Shown here: positions 46,016 to 57,871 of the stretch, piece by piece
How the letters are laid out: each line of letters starts with the position of its first letter
How positions within the stretch are numbered: position 1 is the first letter of the stretch
Assembly: GCA_051294375.1 (NCBI GenBank)
Contig: CM119270.1
Location: 10,150,984-10,214,983 of the forward strand
Length of the DNA: 64,000 bases
From: Paraspadella gotoi
Lineage: Eukaryota > Chaetognatha
Direction: 5' to 3'
Notes under the pieces: generated by a model
What the model was told of the DNA's origin: nothing
The model's input: only the letters and a program-made list of their open reading frames with translations
The model's database searches: none
Made by a program: the position numbers and the translations under genes

Positions 46016-46649
46016 TTTAAAAAAAATTGAATTTCTTTACTTTTATTGAGATGGGAAAAAAAATTACATTTTCTCTCTCTCTCTCTCTCAGATAAAAATG
46101 ATTTGATTGGGCTGATTGCTCCGATTTTGAGTGATTAATGAAATTTTTTTATTTAATTGTTAATTAAAAACTGTTTATGACTATTTTTAATATTATGAAA
46201 GTTATAATAAACCAAAACCCAACTATTTTTATTGCAGTATGATTGAGTTGATTGATTGATTGATTCGCACAAGACAAGACATTTTCACAAAATTAATGAT
46301 TATAGTCGCATAAAAAAATTTGACATTCATTTGATCAATAAATGACGATCATCTCTTCAATAAATGGACTTATTCATTTCTCAAAATGGATTATCATCAC
46401 ATTTAATGAATGCTTATTATCGCCCTGAATGGGAATTATAATCATTGATATCAATAAAAAAATTTTCTTTTAGATTTTTTAGAAATTTATACAGATTTGC
46501 AAAAATCTAATTTTGCAAAAGTAATCAGCTGGTTTTGTCTGTCTTGTCAGTCTGTCCCCAGTTAGTATTAAAAACCCAATAAACTTGGGTAAATTTTTTT
46601 TTTAATTATTGTTTGTTAAAATAGTATAATGTATAATGAGATGCTATTT
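46016..46649. other. AT-rich non-coding DNA
   Basis: A CT microsatellite at 46070-46090, short GATTGATTGATT and degenerate AATGAATGATTATCATC repeats. No gene. Confidence 0.5.
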
Positions 46650-47572
46650 CAGGCTTTACATGGCACAGATTTCATACTTGTGACCACAGATAGCCGCTAC
46701 TGACAGAGATTCTCTAAAGATCTGTGACAACCCAGTGGCGCCCACAACCGTGTCACCAAATAATATTTTTGTTTCTTAATCCCCATATTTAACCCCCGCA
46801 CTTTAAAAAGCCCCAGCCTTCCCCATTATTTTTCTTTAGATACAAAGACAATTTTTCTTCTTTTTGTGACGCGTGGTGGCGCCCACTGGACAAGAGATTC
46901 TCTAAGGAATCTTGACACCAGTGGCGGCCCACACCGTGTCCACAAAATAAATTTTTTGTTTCTTAATCCCCATATTAACCCCGCACTTAAAAAAGCCCCA
47001 GCCTTCCCTTATATTTTTCTTTAGATACCAAAGACCAACTTTCTTTCTTTGTGACACAGTGTAGGCGACCCACTGACCAAGAGATTCTTCTAAGGGATCT
47101 TGTGACACCCAGTGGCGCCCACACCGTGTCACAAATAATATTTTTTTGTTTCTTTAATCCCAATTAACCCCCGCACTTAAAAAGGCCCCAGCCTTCCCCA
47201 TATTTTTCTTTAGATACAAAGTGAGCATATTTTTCTTCTTTGTGACAACCAGTGTGGGCCACTGACCAAGAGATTCTCTAAGGATCTGTGGACACCCAGT
47301 GGGGCGCCACACCGTGTCACAAATAATATTTTTTTGTTTCTTAATCCCCATATTTAACCCCCGGCGCGTGAAAAGCCCCAGCCTTCCCTATTTTTCTTTA
47401 GATACAAAGGAACAATTTTCTTCTTTGTGGACCACAGTTGTGGCGCCCACTGACCAAGAGATTCTTAAAGGGATCTGTGACACCCAGTGGCGCCCACACC
47501 GTGTTCACCAAATAAATATTTTTTTGTTTCTTTAATCCCCATATTTAAACCCCCGCACTTAAAAGCCCCTAG
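46650..47572. repeat. ~188-bp tandem satellite, about five units
   Basis: Units start near 46723, 46908, 47098, 47286 and 47476 at CACCCAGTGGCGCCCACACC. Each contains TTAATCCCCATATTTAACCC, CCCCAGCCTTCCCC, CTTTAGATACAAAG and ACTGACCAAGAGATTCTCTA. The array ends sharply at AAAAGCCCCTAGGATAGTCG. Confidence 0.92.
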
Positions 47573-48300
47573 GATAGTCGCAATTGCAAGAGAGAAGAGA
47601 GATGAGAGCAGAAAACATGACATAAGATCGTTGCAATTGCAAAGAGAGAGAGAGAGAGAGAGATGGAGAGAGAGGAGAGAGTCCGAGATAAAAAATTAGC
47701 GAATAAAAAAGTTGTTATTTTACTCACTGAATAAAAATTCTTAAATACTTTACAAAAGTACATAAAAAATTGATAAAAATTATTAATTCCGATAACATTG
47801 TTTAATCACATGCAATATCTTGTAAGGCGGGCCAAAATTGAACACTTTTTTATAACTTCTAGTTCTCCCAAAAAAAATTCTTTTTTCCTTTTACTACTAA
47901 ATCGATTGTCAAGTAACTTTCGCCCCTTTGTGAATTAGTTCATTGAGTTGTTGCGCTGAAGCTTCTTAATTATTATGTAATATAAATTTTTTTTAGAACG
48001 GTTCTTGAAAGAGCTTAAAAGGTTAAATTGAAAGTAGTTACTATAATTTTTTTTCAAATTTTGACCAATAAATTGGTTAAAGAATAGAAAAAACCTTAAA
48101 AATTCATTCATCATCATCATATTGGCTGAATTTTATTTTTTAAATTTTTCATTAATAAAACAAAAAGAATTTGTAAAAAGTTGTATTAATTAACCTTAAT
48201 CTAACTTTTAAAGCTCTATCAGAATCTCTAAAAAAAATTAGGATAAGCCAAAATTTTTAAAATTATTTTTCAATTTCATATTAGTTTTAATAGTCGGCTT
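47573..48300. other. Family B termini, GA microsatellite and AT-rich dispersed repeat
   Basis: Two family B-like ends (GGATAGTCGCAATTGCAAGA near 47571, AGATCGTTGCAATTGCAAAG near 47626), a GA run, then the dispersed repeat seen at window start (CTCTATCAGAATC, CATCATCATCAT). Confidence 0.5.
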
Positions 48301-48989
48301 AACCGATTATTTATTTGAGAGAGAACTTCGTAGGTTTTCAACCTGTTCGGGCGGGAGCGCAATATCTGAGGTACATGCGGGCCAAAAATTGAGACTGGTT
48401 TTATGATAAGAGAGCCCAAACGTCGTCAATGGGGTTTGTGGTCAGAAGTTTGATTTGCGGGGCGAACGCTTCCCAAATAAACGTTCATACATTTCTGAGA
48501 AAAAACTTTCAATGGAGCAGAAATTTTCTTAAAACTGCTAAAAGCGATGTAGTAATTTTTTTTAATTATTTATTAAGATAGGAAATTTCAAAAAAATTTT
48601 TTTAAATTTTTATTTTAAAGGGAGATTCAAATAGCTGATATGAAAAGTTTATCTATACAAAGTATAAATTCTTTTTTTCAATATTTTTGATAAGTGGTTA
48701 AAAATTGGGGAAAAAACTATAAAAAATTATGCATTCATCATCATCCGATTGATTTTACAGTTGTTTACTAATTTTTAGTAATAAAAACATTCCAAAATAC
48801 TTCTGGTTCTGAACATTTTGCAAAAAAAATATTTTAATACAAATAATTAATACAGTAACTTTTTTCGAGTCGGGATCTGCTGATAAGCAGATTCGACTAA
48901 AAATTTTAAAAATGTTGTGATTTATCATCTGATTAGCTGATTACCGCTTAATTATCGTAAGCAGATCCGACATTATTTGCTCAAACCTG
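48301..48989. repeat. Foldback arm and family A ends
   Basis: 48.34-48.86 kb is the inverted partner of 45.48-46.01 kb. A family A hairpin (GTCGGGATCTGCTGATAAGC) lies at about 48868-48895 and a 5' end in minus orientation at 48960-48990. Confidence 0.5.
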
Positions 48990-49410
48990 TTAGGAACAGA
49001 TTTGGATTCGCCGTAAAAAATTAAGAAACTTTTATAAAATATGTTATATGATATTTTAATGTTTGGATCACAAAAAATATAAGTTTCTATTACAGAGAAT
49101 AAAAAAGTCATGAATTTTCTTTGTTTTTCCGTTTTAAACGCTGAAGATGACAGAATTTTTGTTAACATGTTTTATATTTTTGATTTAACTTTTTGTGAAG
49201 AATCTGAATCTTTATTAAAAGTTTAAAAAAATATTTTTAAAATTTACTATTTTAAAAGGATATTACTACAAACATATTATATTTTACTATTCTGTTCCCG
49301 AGAAAATTTGAACAAAATATTTTTTGTACTAGTTAATCATACTAGCTCACATCTAAATATCTTTGTTTGATCATTCAAATAAATTTTTTGTTCTCGAGTG
49401 CTCCACTCTA
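48990..49410 (-). mobile_element. hAT-like MITE, truncated copy
   Basis: Ends CCACTCTA at 49410, matching the left terminus of the 29282 copy in reverse; interior matches follow down to AACAGATTTGGATTCG. The other TIR is missing. Confidence 0.7.
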
Positions 49411-49755
49411 GTGAGTATATTTGTTGAAGCAATAGTGAATAAACACAAAAAACGGGTGAGGCTTTATTTGTTGTCAAAGATCGAATTTTATTTTCATTAA
49501 ATCGCGATCTAGCTAGAGATTTCATTGAAAGAATTAAATCGCTGATACGAACGACTAAATTTTTTTAAAGTCCTACGTCTTAAATATCATTCAAAAATTG
49601 AGATGATAAATATCATTTAAAGAATCTACAGAGGTGGGAACATATATCGAGACAAAATTTAAAAAGTCATAACTCTAAAACTTGTAATGATTTTTAAAAT
49701 CTGAATAAATATTTGTATAATACTCTTTCTTAGCTTTTAGACGATATATATAATA

Positions 49756-50621
49756 CGGTGTGTCCCAATGGTACAGTCTGTTAAGAAAAGCTTACTGCTC
49801 CTATACCAAATCGAAAAGCTTTAATTTATTATAATGAATATGCGCACATGTATGGACCATTTTATGGGATACCTAAATTTTAAAAATTGAACAAAGCAAA
49901 CTCCTGTAGTTAATAACTACTAGTTATTATATAAAGAAATTGGTAAAAAATTGTTTTCAGTGATTTTTTAAAAAAATTCTTCAATTATATATTTTTTAAT
50001 ATTTATCAAATATTTTTTATAATATTTAATAAATAATGTATTAAATCTTTTCTTTAGATGCAGGAAAGTAAGAAACTACCTCATATTTTTAGTTCCAGAG
50101 CTTTTATAATCCAGTAATCATTATTTTTAAAATTATCTACTTACCTTGTTCATATTACTTTTTGAATTGATTTAATAATAATTTATTGAATAAATAGCAA
50201 CCATTTTGTTCCGGCTTAATAATTCAATCGGTCAAAATTTTAAATAAATATCAAATTAATTAACATATTTTTATTAATTTTTATATTTTTTTAATATTTA
50301 TTTATTTTATTATTAATGCACTTATTTTATGCAAATTAAAATTTAAATAATTTATATCTTTTTAAAATATTTTTTATGTAATTTTTTAATAAAATTTATT
50401 TTAAAATAAAAAAATTATATAAAAATTAAAAAAGTGAGAAATGAGGACTCATTTAAAATTGAAAGTCCCTGCTAAGAAAAATTGATAAAAATATGAATTC
50501 AAAATATGAATCATAAATGGTAAGAACTTATCTTTGACATGTTATCTCAAAAATAACTTTTTAATAATACAGTTTCCGTCAATATGTAAAAGTTAACCGA
50601 CAGTACCATTGGGACACACTG
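49756..50621 (+). mobile_element. Tc1/mariner-like MITE, 866 bp, TA target
   Basis: TIRs CGGTGTGTCCCAATGGTAC and the complement CAGTGTGTCCCAATGGTAC, about 28 bp with a few mismatches, flanked by TA on both sides. Very AT-rich interior without a transposase. Confidence 0.85.
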
Positions 50622-50800
50622 TATATGCCAGAGTGTATGATACTTTTTTGATGCAGCAAAGGCAGAAAAGTTTTGAAACTTATTGTCTAATCTCATTCTA
50701 AGACATTGTAGTTTATGATAATCCTTTCTTTTCGTTGTAAATGATTTAGAGAAAAACACAAAGTTTTATATTAGTTTTCAACGAATTTGTTTTTATTGGT

Positions 50801-50845
50801 AAACAGACATTTCGGCTTTGGTTTTTTCAAACCTTCTTCATGTGT
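50801..50845 (-). ncRNA. Hammerhead-ribozyme-like motif (third PLE subfamily)
   Basis: Minus strand: ATGAAGA, stem with GGTTTG/CCAAAGCC, GAAA, TGTC. The first base of the core (C) is A, so this copy is probably decayed. Confidence 0.45.
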
Positions 50846-50883
50846 TTTTAGTTTGTGAATTAGACAAAATATTGTGCAAAGAA

Positions 50884-50920
<37 letters not shown>

Positions 50921-51530
50921 GTTAAAGTTTCCAACAAAGTGGTGAGACAGAATAGTGGTCAGAGGTGAGGACAGGGTAAGTTGAACACAGATTGAGTGAG
51001 TTTTGAAAAGAAATGAAATTTGTTAGAGAGAAAGAGAGAGAGAGAGAGATAGACACTTAACAGGGATAATAAATAATTAAATAATACATTGTGCAATGTA
51101 CAACAGTGATAAATGTTTAAAAACTGAAAAAGATTGGTGAGAATTTTTAACAATTGTAAAAGAGTGAATAAATAATTCAATATATGTACTAATTAGCTAA
51201 AAAATTTGGTGAAAATGTGAAGTTGAAAAATGAAAAAAGTTTAGGTTATATTTTTATTGCTATATAAGAGCTAAGAAATTGAATTTAAGGAGTAAGAAAG
51301 AGCTCAAAATGAGCTGGCCCCCCTTGGTTGTGCAAAGGAAGGACATAAAAAAAAAAAAAAAAAAAAAAACTCACTCAATCTGTGTTCAACTTACCCTGTC
51401 CTCACCTCTGACCACTATTCTGTCTCACCACTTTGTTGGAACTTTAACATTCCTTTTCCTCTCTCTCTCGTCTCTCTCTCACTCTTCTTTATGCCTGCAA
51501 TATTTTCTGTCTAATTCACAAACTTAAAAA

Positions 51531-51572
51531 ACACTGAAGAAGGCCTTGAAAACCAAAGCCGAAACAGTCTGT
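51531..51572 (+). ncRNA. Hammerhead-ribozyme-like motif (third PLE subfamily)
   Basis: CTGAAGA, GGCCTTG/CCAAAGCC stem, GAAA, CAGTCTG. Confidence 0.5.
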
Positions 51573-51637
51573 TTACCAATAAAAACAAATTCGTTGAAAA
51601 CTAATAAAACTTTGTTTTTCTCTAAGACATTGTAGTT

Positions 51638-52739
51638 AAAAATATTTTTGGAATTACTTATTTATAGTATAATAATGCTTCTGGCAAGGTGTACATTGCA
51701 TTTGAAGTCAGCAGGTTCGGGTAAGTTACTGTTAGTGTTTCAAATGGTCTAATTATCGAGCCAGACGGCGAAGCCCGTCCTGGCTAGATCTTGTTTTGGT
51801 TTCGTTTCTTTGTGACGTCGTCGCCGTCGTCGTTGTCGTCGGCTTCGCGTTTTTTTTTATATAAAAACTACTACGGTTTATATAGTTTTGGCTGGGACTT
51901 AGTTTTTTAAAATAAAAATTACTATGAATTACGATATTTTTTTATAAAAGTGTGCGTCATAGTAAGTAAAAATGAAATTATGTGTGTGGGTATGGAAGTG
52001 TGTGATTGAGTTGGATATGAAGTTTCGATGGAATCGTGCGAGTGGAAATGAATTTAAATGGAAAAAACAAAAAAAATATATTTCACTATTTGAATGCCAA
52101 TTACTCATTAGTGGACGGGCCGATTGACTTGGAATTTTGTATGTGAGTAGGAAATCAAGTTTTGATGGAATCGTCTGAGAGGAAATGAGTTTAAATGGAA
52201 AAAACAAAAAACCTGTTTCACTGATTGATTATGCTTTTTTTTATAATAAATATAAATGCAAGATTTATTAATTAATTAAATAATTAATCAGTTAGTCAAT
52301 TAATTAATAAATGATTATTTAATTGGTCAATTAATCAATTAATTTATTTAGTTATCTATTAATTAATTATTTAATCAATCAATCAAGTCAATCGTTATTG
52401 GAATTATTGTTGTCGTCGCCATCATCCTCGTTGTTTCTTTTGTCATTGTCAGTGACGAAAAGATCTATAAACTAACCTTTTGAATCAAATTAATTAATTT
52501 ATAAATTAAATTATTATTTTAGTTTATATAGTTTGTATTAATTAATTATTTAATTACCGCTAATGATCGTGGGCAGATCCGACATTGTTGGCTCAAACAT
52601 ATTCCATTTAAACTCATTTCTAATCAGACGATTCCATCGATTTCCAGCTTAATCACACACTTTCCTATCCACAATTTCAAATCAATCGCCCCATTGGCGT
52701 TCAAATAGTGAAATATATTTTTTTGTTTTTTTTATTGTA
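51638..52739 (-). repeat. Family C hairpin, GTC-rich tract and family A copy
   Basis: 51756-51795 is the family C hairpin (GAGCCAG ... CTGGCTAGAT). A GTC-rich run follows at 51810-51850. 51965-52600 is a family A copy in minus orientation with (AATT)n and a 5' end at 52560-52600 (GCAGATCCGACATTG). Confidence 0.6.
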
Positions 52740-53036
52740 ACGCTTTTGCGCATCAGTGGCGTCGTCGTCGTTGTCGTCATCGTTGTCGTCTTTGGCGGCG
52801 GCGTTGTCGTCGGCATTGTCGTTGGCGTACCAAATTATAGATTGCCTTTTTTATGATTAAATTTGGGTGTATGAAGCTGAAAATTTATATACACCTTCTC
52901 ATCATCGATGTGCTTCAAATTGGGTCAGTACAGTTATTAAATATGTTTTGTTTACTTTTTATCAAAACAAACAAATTTCCTTTCTTTTATTTTTATGTTT
53001 CCTTCTCTCTCTCTTTTATCTTTCAATTATATGTAG

Positions 53037-53068
<32 letters not shown>

Positions 53069-53600
53069 CCCAGTGCTGATTCATCGGAAAAAAAACGAAT
53101 CTGCAGCTGACTCTGCAGGGGCTTATTCTTTTTCTCTCTTTTTTCCTGCTGCTTCTGCTGCTGCCTTTTGAGTCTGCAGCTGGCTCTGCAGGGGCTCTCT
53201 CTTTTTCTCTCTTTTTTCATGCTGCTTCTGCTGCTGCCTTTTTATTTCTTTCTTTTTCTCTCTCTCTCTCTCTTTCTGCGTTTTTATTAAAAAAAAAAAT
53301 TGAATTAGGATTGAACTCGTAAAATTAGGCATCGCATTTGTGCATGTTATTATTTCATTTTTTTTTCTCAGGGACTACGTCTGCTGATCATTTATTTTTT
53401 GACAATGAAAAAGTTTTTTTTTTTTCAGAAAGTAACTTTAATTTTCCTCAGTACTTTATTATTTTTTTTAATTGACAATCGCAAAATATAATTTTTTTTT
53501 CTGTTTATAAATTTTTTTTTTCTCAAATTTTATTTTTTTTAGTATCAAAATTGGTTGTCAATTCAGATTTTTCCTATGCGATTGCGACGATCCTTATGCT
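52740..53600 (-). repeat. Family B copy lacking the terminal hairpin
   Basis: GTC-rich tract, TTTTTATGATTAAATTTGGG section, CT microsatellites, three repeats around CTGCAGCTGGCTCTGCAGGG, and the terminus GCGATTGCGACGATCCTTAT. Lys/Arg/Glu-rich frames here are microsatellite translations. Confidence 0.75.
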
Positions 53601-53605
53601 TTTTT

Positions 53606-54321
53606 ATCGTCGCAATCGCTTAGCGTTTGCAACGATATTGTAACGCTTTTGCACATAAGTGGCGTCGTCGTCATCGTCATTATCGTCGTCGGTGTTCCAA
53701 ATTATAGATCGCCTTTTTTATGATTAAGTTTGAGTGTATGAAGCTGAAAATTAATATACAGCTTCTCATCATAGATGTGCTTAAAATTGAGTCTGGACAG
53801 TTATTAAATATGTTTTGTTTACGTTTTATCAAAACAAACAAATTTTCTCTCTTTTATTTTTATATTTCTTTCTCTCACTCTTTTCTCTTTTAATTACATG
53901 TCTCTCTCCCTCTTTCTTTTCCCTAGTCACTGATTCATAGGGAAAAAAATGAGTCTGCAGCTGGCTCTGCAGGGGCTTATTCTTTTTCTCTCTTTTCTCC
54001 TGCTGCTTCTGCTGCTGCCTTTTGATTTCTTTCTTTTTTTCTGGGTGCCTCTGCTGCCGCTGCTGATTCGTCCGAAAACGATTTGGCTTCCTTCTCTCTT
54101 TTTCTTTTTTTTTTCTCAGGGGCTGCGTCTGCTGATCAGTTTATTTTTTTCCTTTCTATTCTTTCTTTCCTTTCTATTCTTTCTTTATATTTATTCTTTT
54201 CTTCTTTTTCTTTCTGTTTATAAATTAATTTTCTTTTCTCAAATTTTTTTTAATATCAAAATTTGTCGTCAATCCAGATTTTTCTTATGCGATTGCGACG
54301 ATCCTTATGCTTTTGAGATTT
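53606..54321 (-). repeat. Family B, compact complete copy (716 bp)
   Basis: Hairpin at 53606-53636 (ATCGTCGCAA ... TTGCAACGAT), GTC tract, CTGCAGCTGGCTCTGCAGGG, CT-rich core, and the opposite end GCGATTGCGACGATCCTTAT at about 54290. It abuts the previous copy tail to head. Confidence 0.8.
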
Positions 54322-54390
54322 TTTCCATTTAAATTTCTTTCCACTTGGACAATTCCATTGAAACTTCATATCCATATCCCATATACACTA

Positions 54391-54994
54391 AGGCGTAGTG
54401 AAAGTTACATACGAAGTTCTGAAAAGTCAATTATGAAACAACCATACCATCAGTGACATTAATTTGTAAAAAAATAATTTTATGTTTTTTAATTTTCGCA
54501 GTAGCTATATTTATATATAGTACTATCCTTATAAAATTGAAAAATTTCAAAATAGGTCTTTTCTTAATTTTGATTGCAGATTTGATTCCTCGTCAAAAGT
54601 TGATAAAAGAAAATATAAATCATTTTTAAAAATTATTTCTCATAAGTGGTTTAAATTTAAAAAACTATAATTAAATATAAAAAAGTTAATTTTTAGCTTA
54701 AAATATAGCTTTTTCTAATTTTTGCCCCTTATAAAGGAATTTTTCAAAAAGAATTATATTTCTATCTATAAACTTTTTATGACAAATCCAAATCTGCAAA
54801 AAAATCTTAGAAAAAAATTGTTTTGAAATTTTAACATTTATTGGTTTAGTACTAGTATAAATATGGCCTACTGCGTAAATTGTAAAATTTATTCTAAATT
54901 TTTTTATTACATAAATGTTCATTAGTATAGTGTTGTTCATTCCTCACTTTTAGAATTTTAATTAAAGTTAAATTTAGCAATTTTACTACGCCTT
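54391..54994. repeat. Foldback MITE, ~604 bp
   Basis: Starts AAGGCGTAGTGAAAG and ends TTTTACTACGCCTT; arms of about 270 bp pair imperfectly (GCAGATTTGATTCCTCG with the complement of ATGACAAATCCAAATCTGC). It sits inside a family A unit. Confidence 0.7.
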
Positions 54995-55009
54995 CTGACC
55001 CACACAAAA

Positions 55010-55222
55010 TTTCATTTTAATCCAATCCAATCCAATCACGAGTAATTGGAGTTTTTTGCTTAGGTGGGACGGACAGACAGACACATTTTTTTTTCATAAT
55101 TTATCATAATTCGATGTTCTGACATGATATAAGTGAATGCCCGACAAGATTGAGGAGGCGGACCGATGGGCCGACAAAGTGGATTTTTGAGTCGGGATCT
55201 GCTGATAAGTTCCGACTAAAAA
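55010..55222 (+). repeat. Family A, 3' part
   Basis: CCAATCACGAGTAATTGG, GGGACGGACAG, GCCCGACAAGATTGAGG, and a hairpin end with a deletion (GGGATCTGCTGATAAG then TTCCGACTAAAAA). Confidence 0.75.
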
Positions 55223-55252
55223 TAAAAGATTTTATTCCAATGCACTGTTCAG

Positions 55253-55389
55253 TAGAGGGGAACATGAACAAACAAGGATATTTAGACATAAGATGGTACA
55301 AAAAATCCAAAAAATACGAAGTACAAAAAATATTTTGCTTATATTTTTTGGGTATTATTAATTACAATACATTTATAGTAATATCCTTG
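55253..55389 (+). mobile_element. hAT-like MITE, left-end fragment
   Basis: TAGAGGGGAACATG and AACAAGGATATTTAGA match the 29282 element for about 135 bases. Confidence 0.55.
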
Positions 55390-55690
55390 TGTATAGACTT
55401 TCGATTTTGTTGTGTTTCGAATTTAGGGAGGAAAACAATTTATTTGTTTCGTTTCAACGAATTTTAGGACATTATTTTCGGACATGTTTCGACTCTACAG
55501 TTAGTCTTCATCAGCATTGTGACAATCAATAATTTTTCTCTTTTAACATTAAGTTAGAGAGAAGGAGAGAGAGAGTAAAAGGGAGAGTTTCCAACAAAGA
55601 ATTGAGAAAGGGATAGTGGTCAGATGTGAGGACAGGTAAAGGCAAGGACAGGGAAGAAGAAAGTCAGTTGAAATTTGAAATTGAGGGAAT

Positions 55691-55722
<32 letters not shown>

Positions 55723-55800
55723 GAGAGAGAGAAAATCGTTACATTTGGTAATGTACAACAATGAAAAATGAAAATAATTTAGCAAACTTAAAATTGAAAG
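55386..55800 (-). repeat. PLE pLTR, solitary copy
   Basis: Minus-strand pLTR with GA microsatellites and a hammerhead-like core at 55479-55516 (CTGATGA, GACT/AGTC stem, GAAACATGTCCG). A further pLTR-like scrap is at 56665-56740 beyond the gap. Confidence 0.7.
55479..55516 (-). ncRNA. Hammerhead-ribozyme-like motif
   Basis: CTGATGA, short stem GACT/AGTC, GAAA, CATGTCC on the minus strand. Confidence 0.55.
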
Positions 55801-56333
55801 CTCAATCAGCTTAAGATTAACATCCTTAACCGTTAATCATTAATAGTGCTAAATTGTGTTTAAGGTTTAAGCACAATATAATAATGATCTATAAATAGTG
55901 TTTAATTATGTTTCCATTTTTTTACTTCAGGCAAAGCTAACTAGCTATACACTACACTGTTTTTTTTTAACCATTCAGTCGAAAATTTTCACAATCCTGT
56001 ACAGTTTCTAGTATAATTTTAAGTGCTTAAAACGATTAACAAGGTGTCCTCAATCAGATTTTGCGTTAGACCTACGCACAATTGACCGGAAGTTGACGTT
56101 GACTACAATATGGAATTTTTCTCTTTTCTTTCATTCTTTAATAGTTTTATAAAAATAATAATTGCCTAAATTTTATGTTCCTCTCCTTATTTAATAGGTT
56201 TTACTTTAAAAATTTTTAAAAAAAAGGTTTTTACCCATAGTGGGCGTGTCCAAAACCGGAAATGATGCTCAAAAACTGATAAAATACGCAATATTAATAG
56301 TTTTTGTTATAATGGTTTATAATGGTTTTTTAT

Positions 56334-56660
56334 NNNNNNNNNNCAAACTTAAAATTGAAAGCTCAATCAGCTTAAGATTAACATCCTTAACCGTTAATCA
56401 TTAATAGTGCTAAATTGTGTTTAAGGTTTAAGCACAATATAATAATGATCTATAAATAGTGTTTAATTATGTTTCCATTTTTTTACTTCAGGCAAAGCTA
56501 ACTAGCTATACACTACACTGTTTTTTTTTAACCATTCAGTCGAAAATTTTCACAATCCTGNNNNNNNNNNNNNNNNNNNNNNNNNNNNNNNNNNNNNNNN
56601 NNNNNNNNNNNNNNNNNNNNNNNNNNNNNNNNNNNNNNNNNNNNNNNNNNNNNNNNNNNN
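56334..56660. other. Two gaps (10 N and 100 N) around a duplicated 217-bp block
   Basis: N at 56334-56343 and 56561-56660. Between them 56344-56560 is an exact copy of 55783-55999, in direct orientation. Confidence 0.95.
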
Positions 56661-57462
56661 AGAAAAAATTTCAACAAAGATTTGAGAAAAGGATAGAGGT
56701 TGAGGTTAGGTTTAGGCCAGAGAGAGAGAGATAGATATTGAAAAAAAATTTTCACTGTTTAAAGAAAAATCATTGCTTGAACTACTTCAAACTCTTTCTA
56801 ATTCAAAAACGTGACAAAAGAAAGGATTTCACATAATGGTATAAATAATAATTTTTTCATTGCTGGATTAAAGGTTTTTTTTAAGGAAAAGAAAAGAAAA
56901 TTTTAAATCTGATTAACTTTTTGATGCATGGATATTGTTTATCTTTTCCTTTACCTGGAAAAACTTAAAAATAGGGTATTCCCTCTAAAGATTTACATAA
57001 AACTTTATGAAAAAAGGGTCTAACTTCCGGCTATAGTTTTTGAGCAAAAAAATGGTATGCCAGTAAAAAAATTACTGATGAAAAAAATTAAATTAGTAAA
57101 AGGTATTAAAAATTAAAACCAAGAATTGTTAAAATTAGAAAAGTCTCATTAATTGAATGAAATTGAAATGAAATTTTGAATATTTATAGTTAAAGTTTAA
57201 AGTCCTTTGGCTATTAAAAAACGAATCTTTTTAAGATGTAATAATTGATAAATATGATTGGATTTTTTTATGATATGGATGATAATCTTCTGTGATAAAG
57301 CTGTCATATAACAGAAAAAAAACATTAGCAGTCAGAATAGATCAAAAACATTTAATAATAATAGTTAATATGATTATCAAGGACTATTTCCGGTTTGGGA
57401 CACGCCCACTATTGATGAAAAGCCTTTATTGACATTTTTTGTCTAAGTACTACTTATTAAAT
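56661..57462. other. AT-rich interior of the long-TIR element
   Basis: No gene; 57360-57460 is the inner part of the right TIR arm. Confidence 0.5.
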
Positions 57463-57752
57463 TGTAGTCGGGCATTGCCTAGGTTCACCCCGCCTAGAAT
57501 CATGACACTTTCAGTTGTGACCCGGTGGCTCATTGAGTAAAGCCATCAGCTCATGACCACTAGATACCGGGTTCAATCCCAACCCGGTACCCTACCCTGC
57601 GGGAAGGCGTGAGGAACGGCGCGCGGTTCCGCCTTGGGGTCATGGCAAACCCTCAAGCCTGGTTCCAAGCCCAGGGACCCGTTCCATGGCTGCAGAGGGG
57701 TTATAGAAGTTACGGACAGTCATCTTCAGCCCACGTAGCGCCTTATCCACAC
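57463..57752 (+). repeat. tRNA-derived SINE
   Basis: Full order of head, A-box region, GGGTTCAATCCC and CGCCTTATCCACAC tail. Confidence 0.88.
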
Positions 57753-57871
57753 TGGTGAGCCCATCCTGTTCGAGCGTATTCCAACCTTCTGATTCCAGGC
57801 CTTGGTCTAGCTGAAGATTGCTCCCCTCCCTCCACTGGGAAGCAGTGCAGGGTGGGTTACAATCTGGGGGA

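Larger units (their letters stand above)
50714..51621. mobile_element. PLE remnant: two head-to-head pLTRs without an ORF, 16-bp TSD
   Basis: CTAAGACATTGTAGTT occurs at 50698-50713 and 51622-51637. Between them an inverted pLTR (to about 51320, ending GAGCTCAAAATGAGCTGG) meets a truncated direct pLTR across a short A-rich spacer (51348-51370). No coding sequence remains. Confidence 0.8.

Noticed and set aside
46650-47572. A CRISPR array
   Set aside because: Units of ~188 bp are repeats along their whole length, without distinct spacers, in a eukaryotic context.
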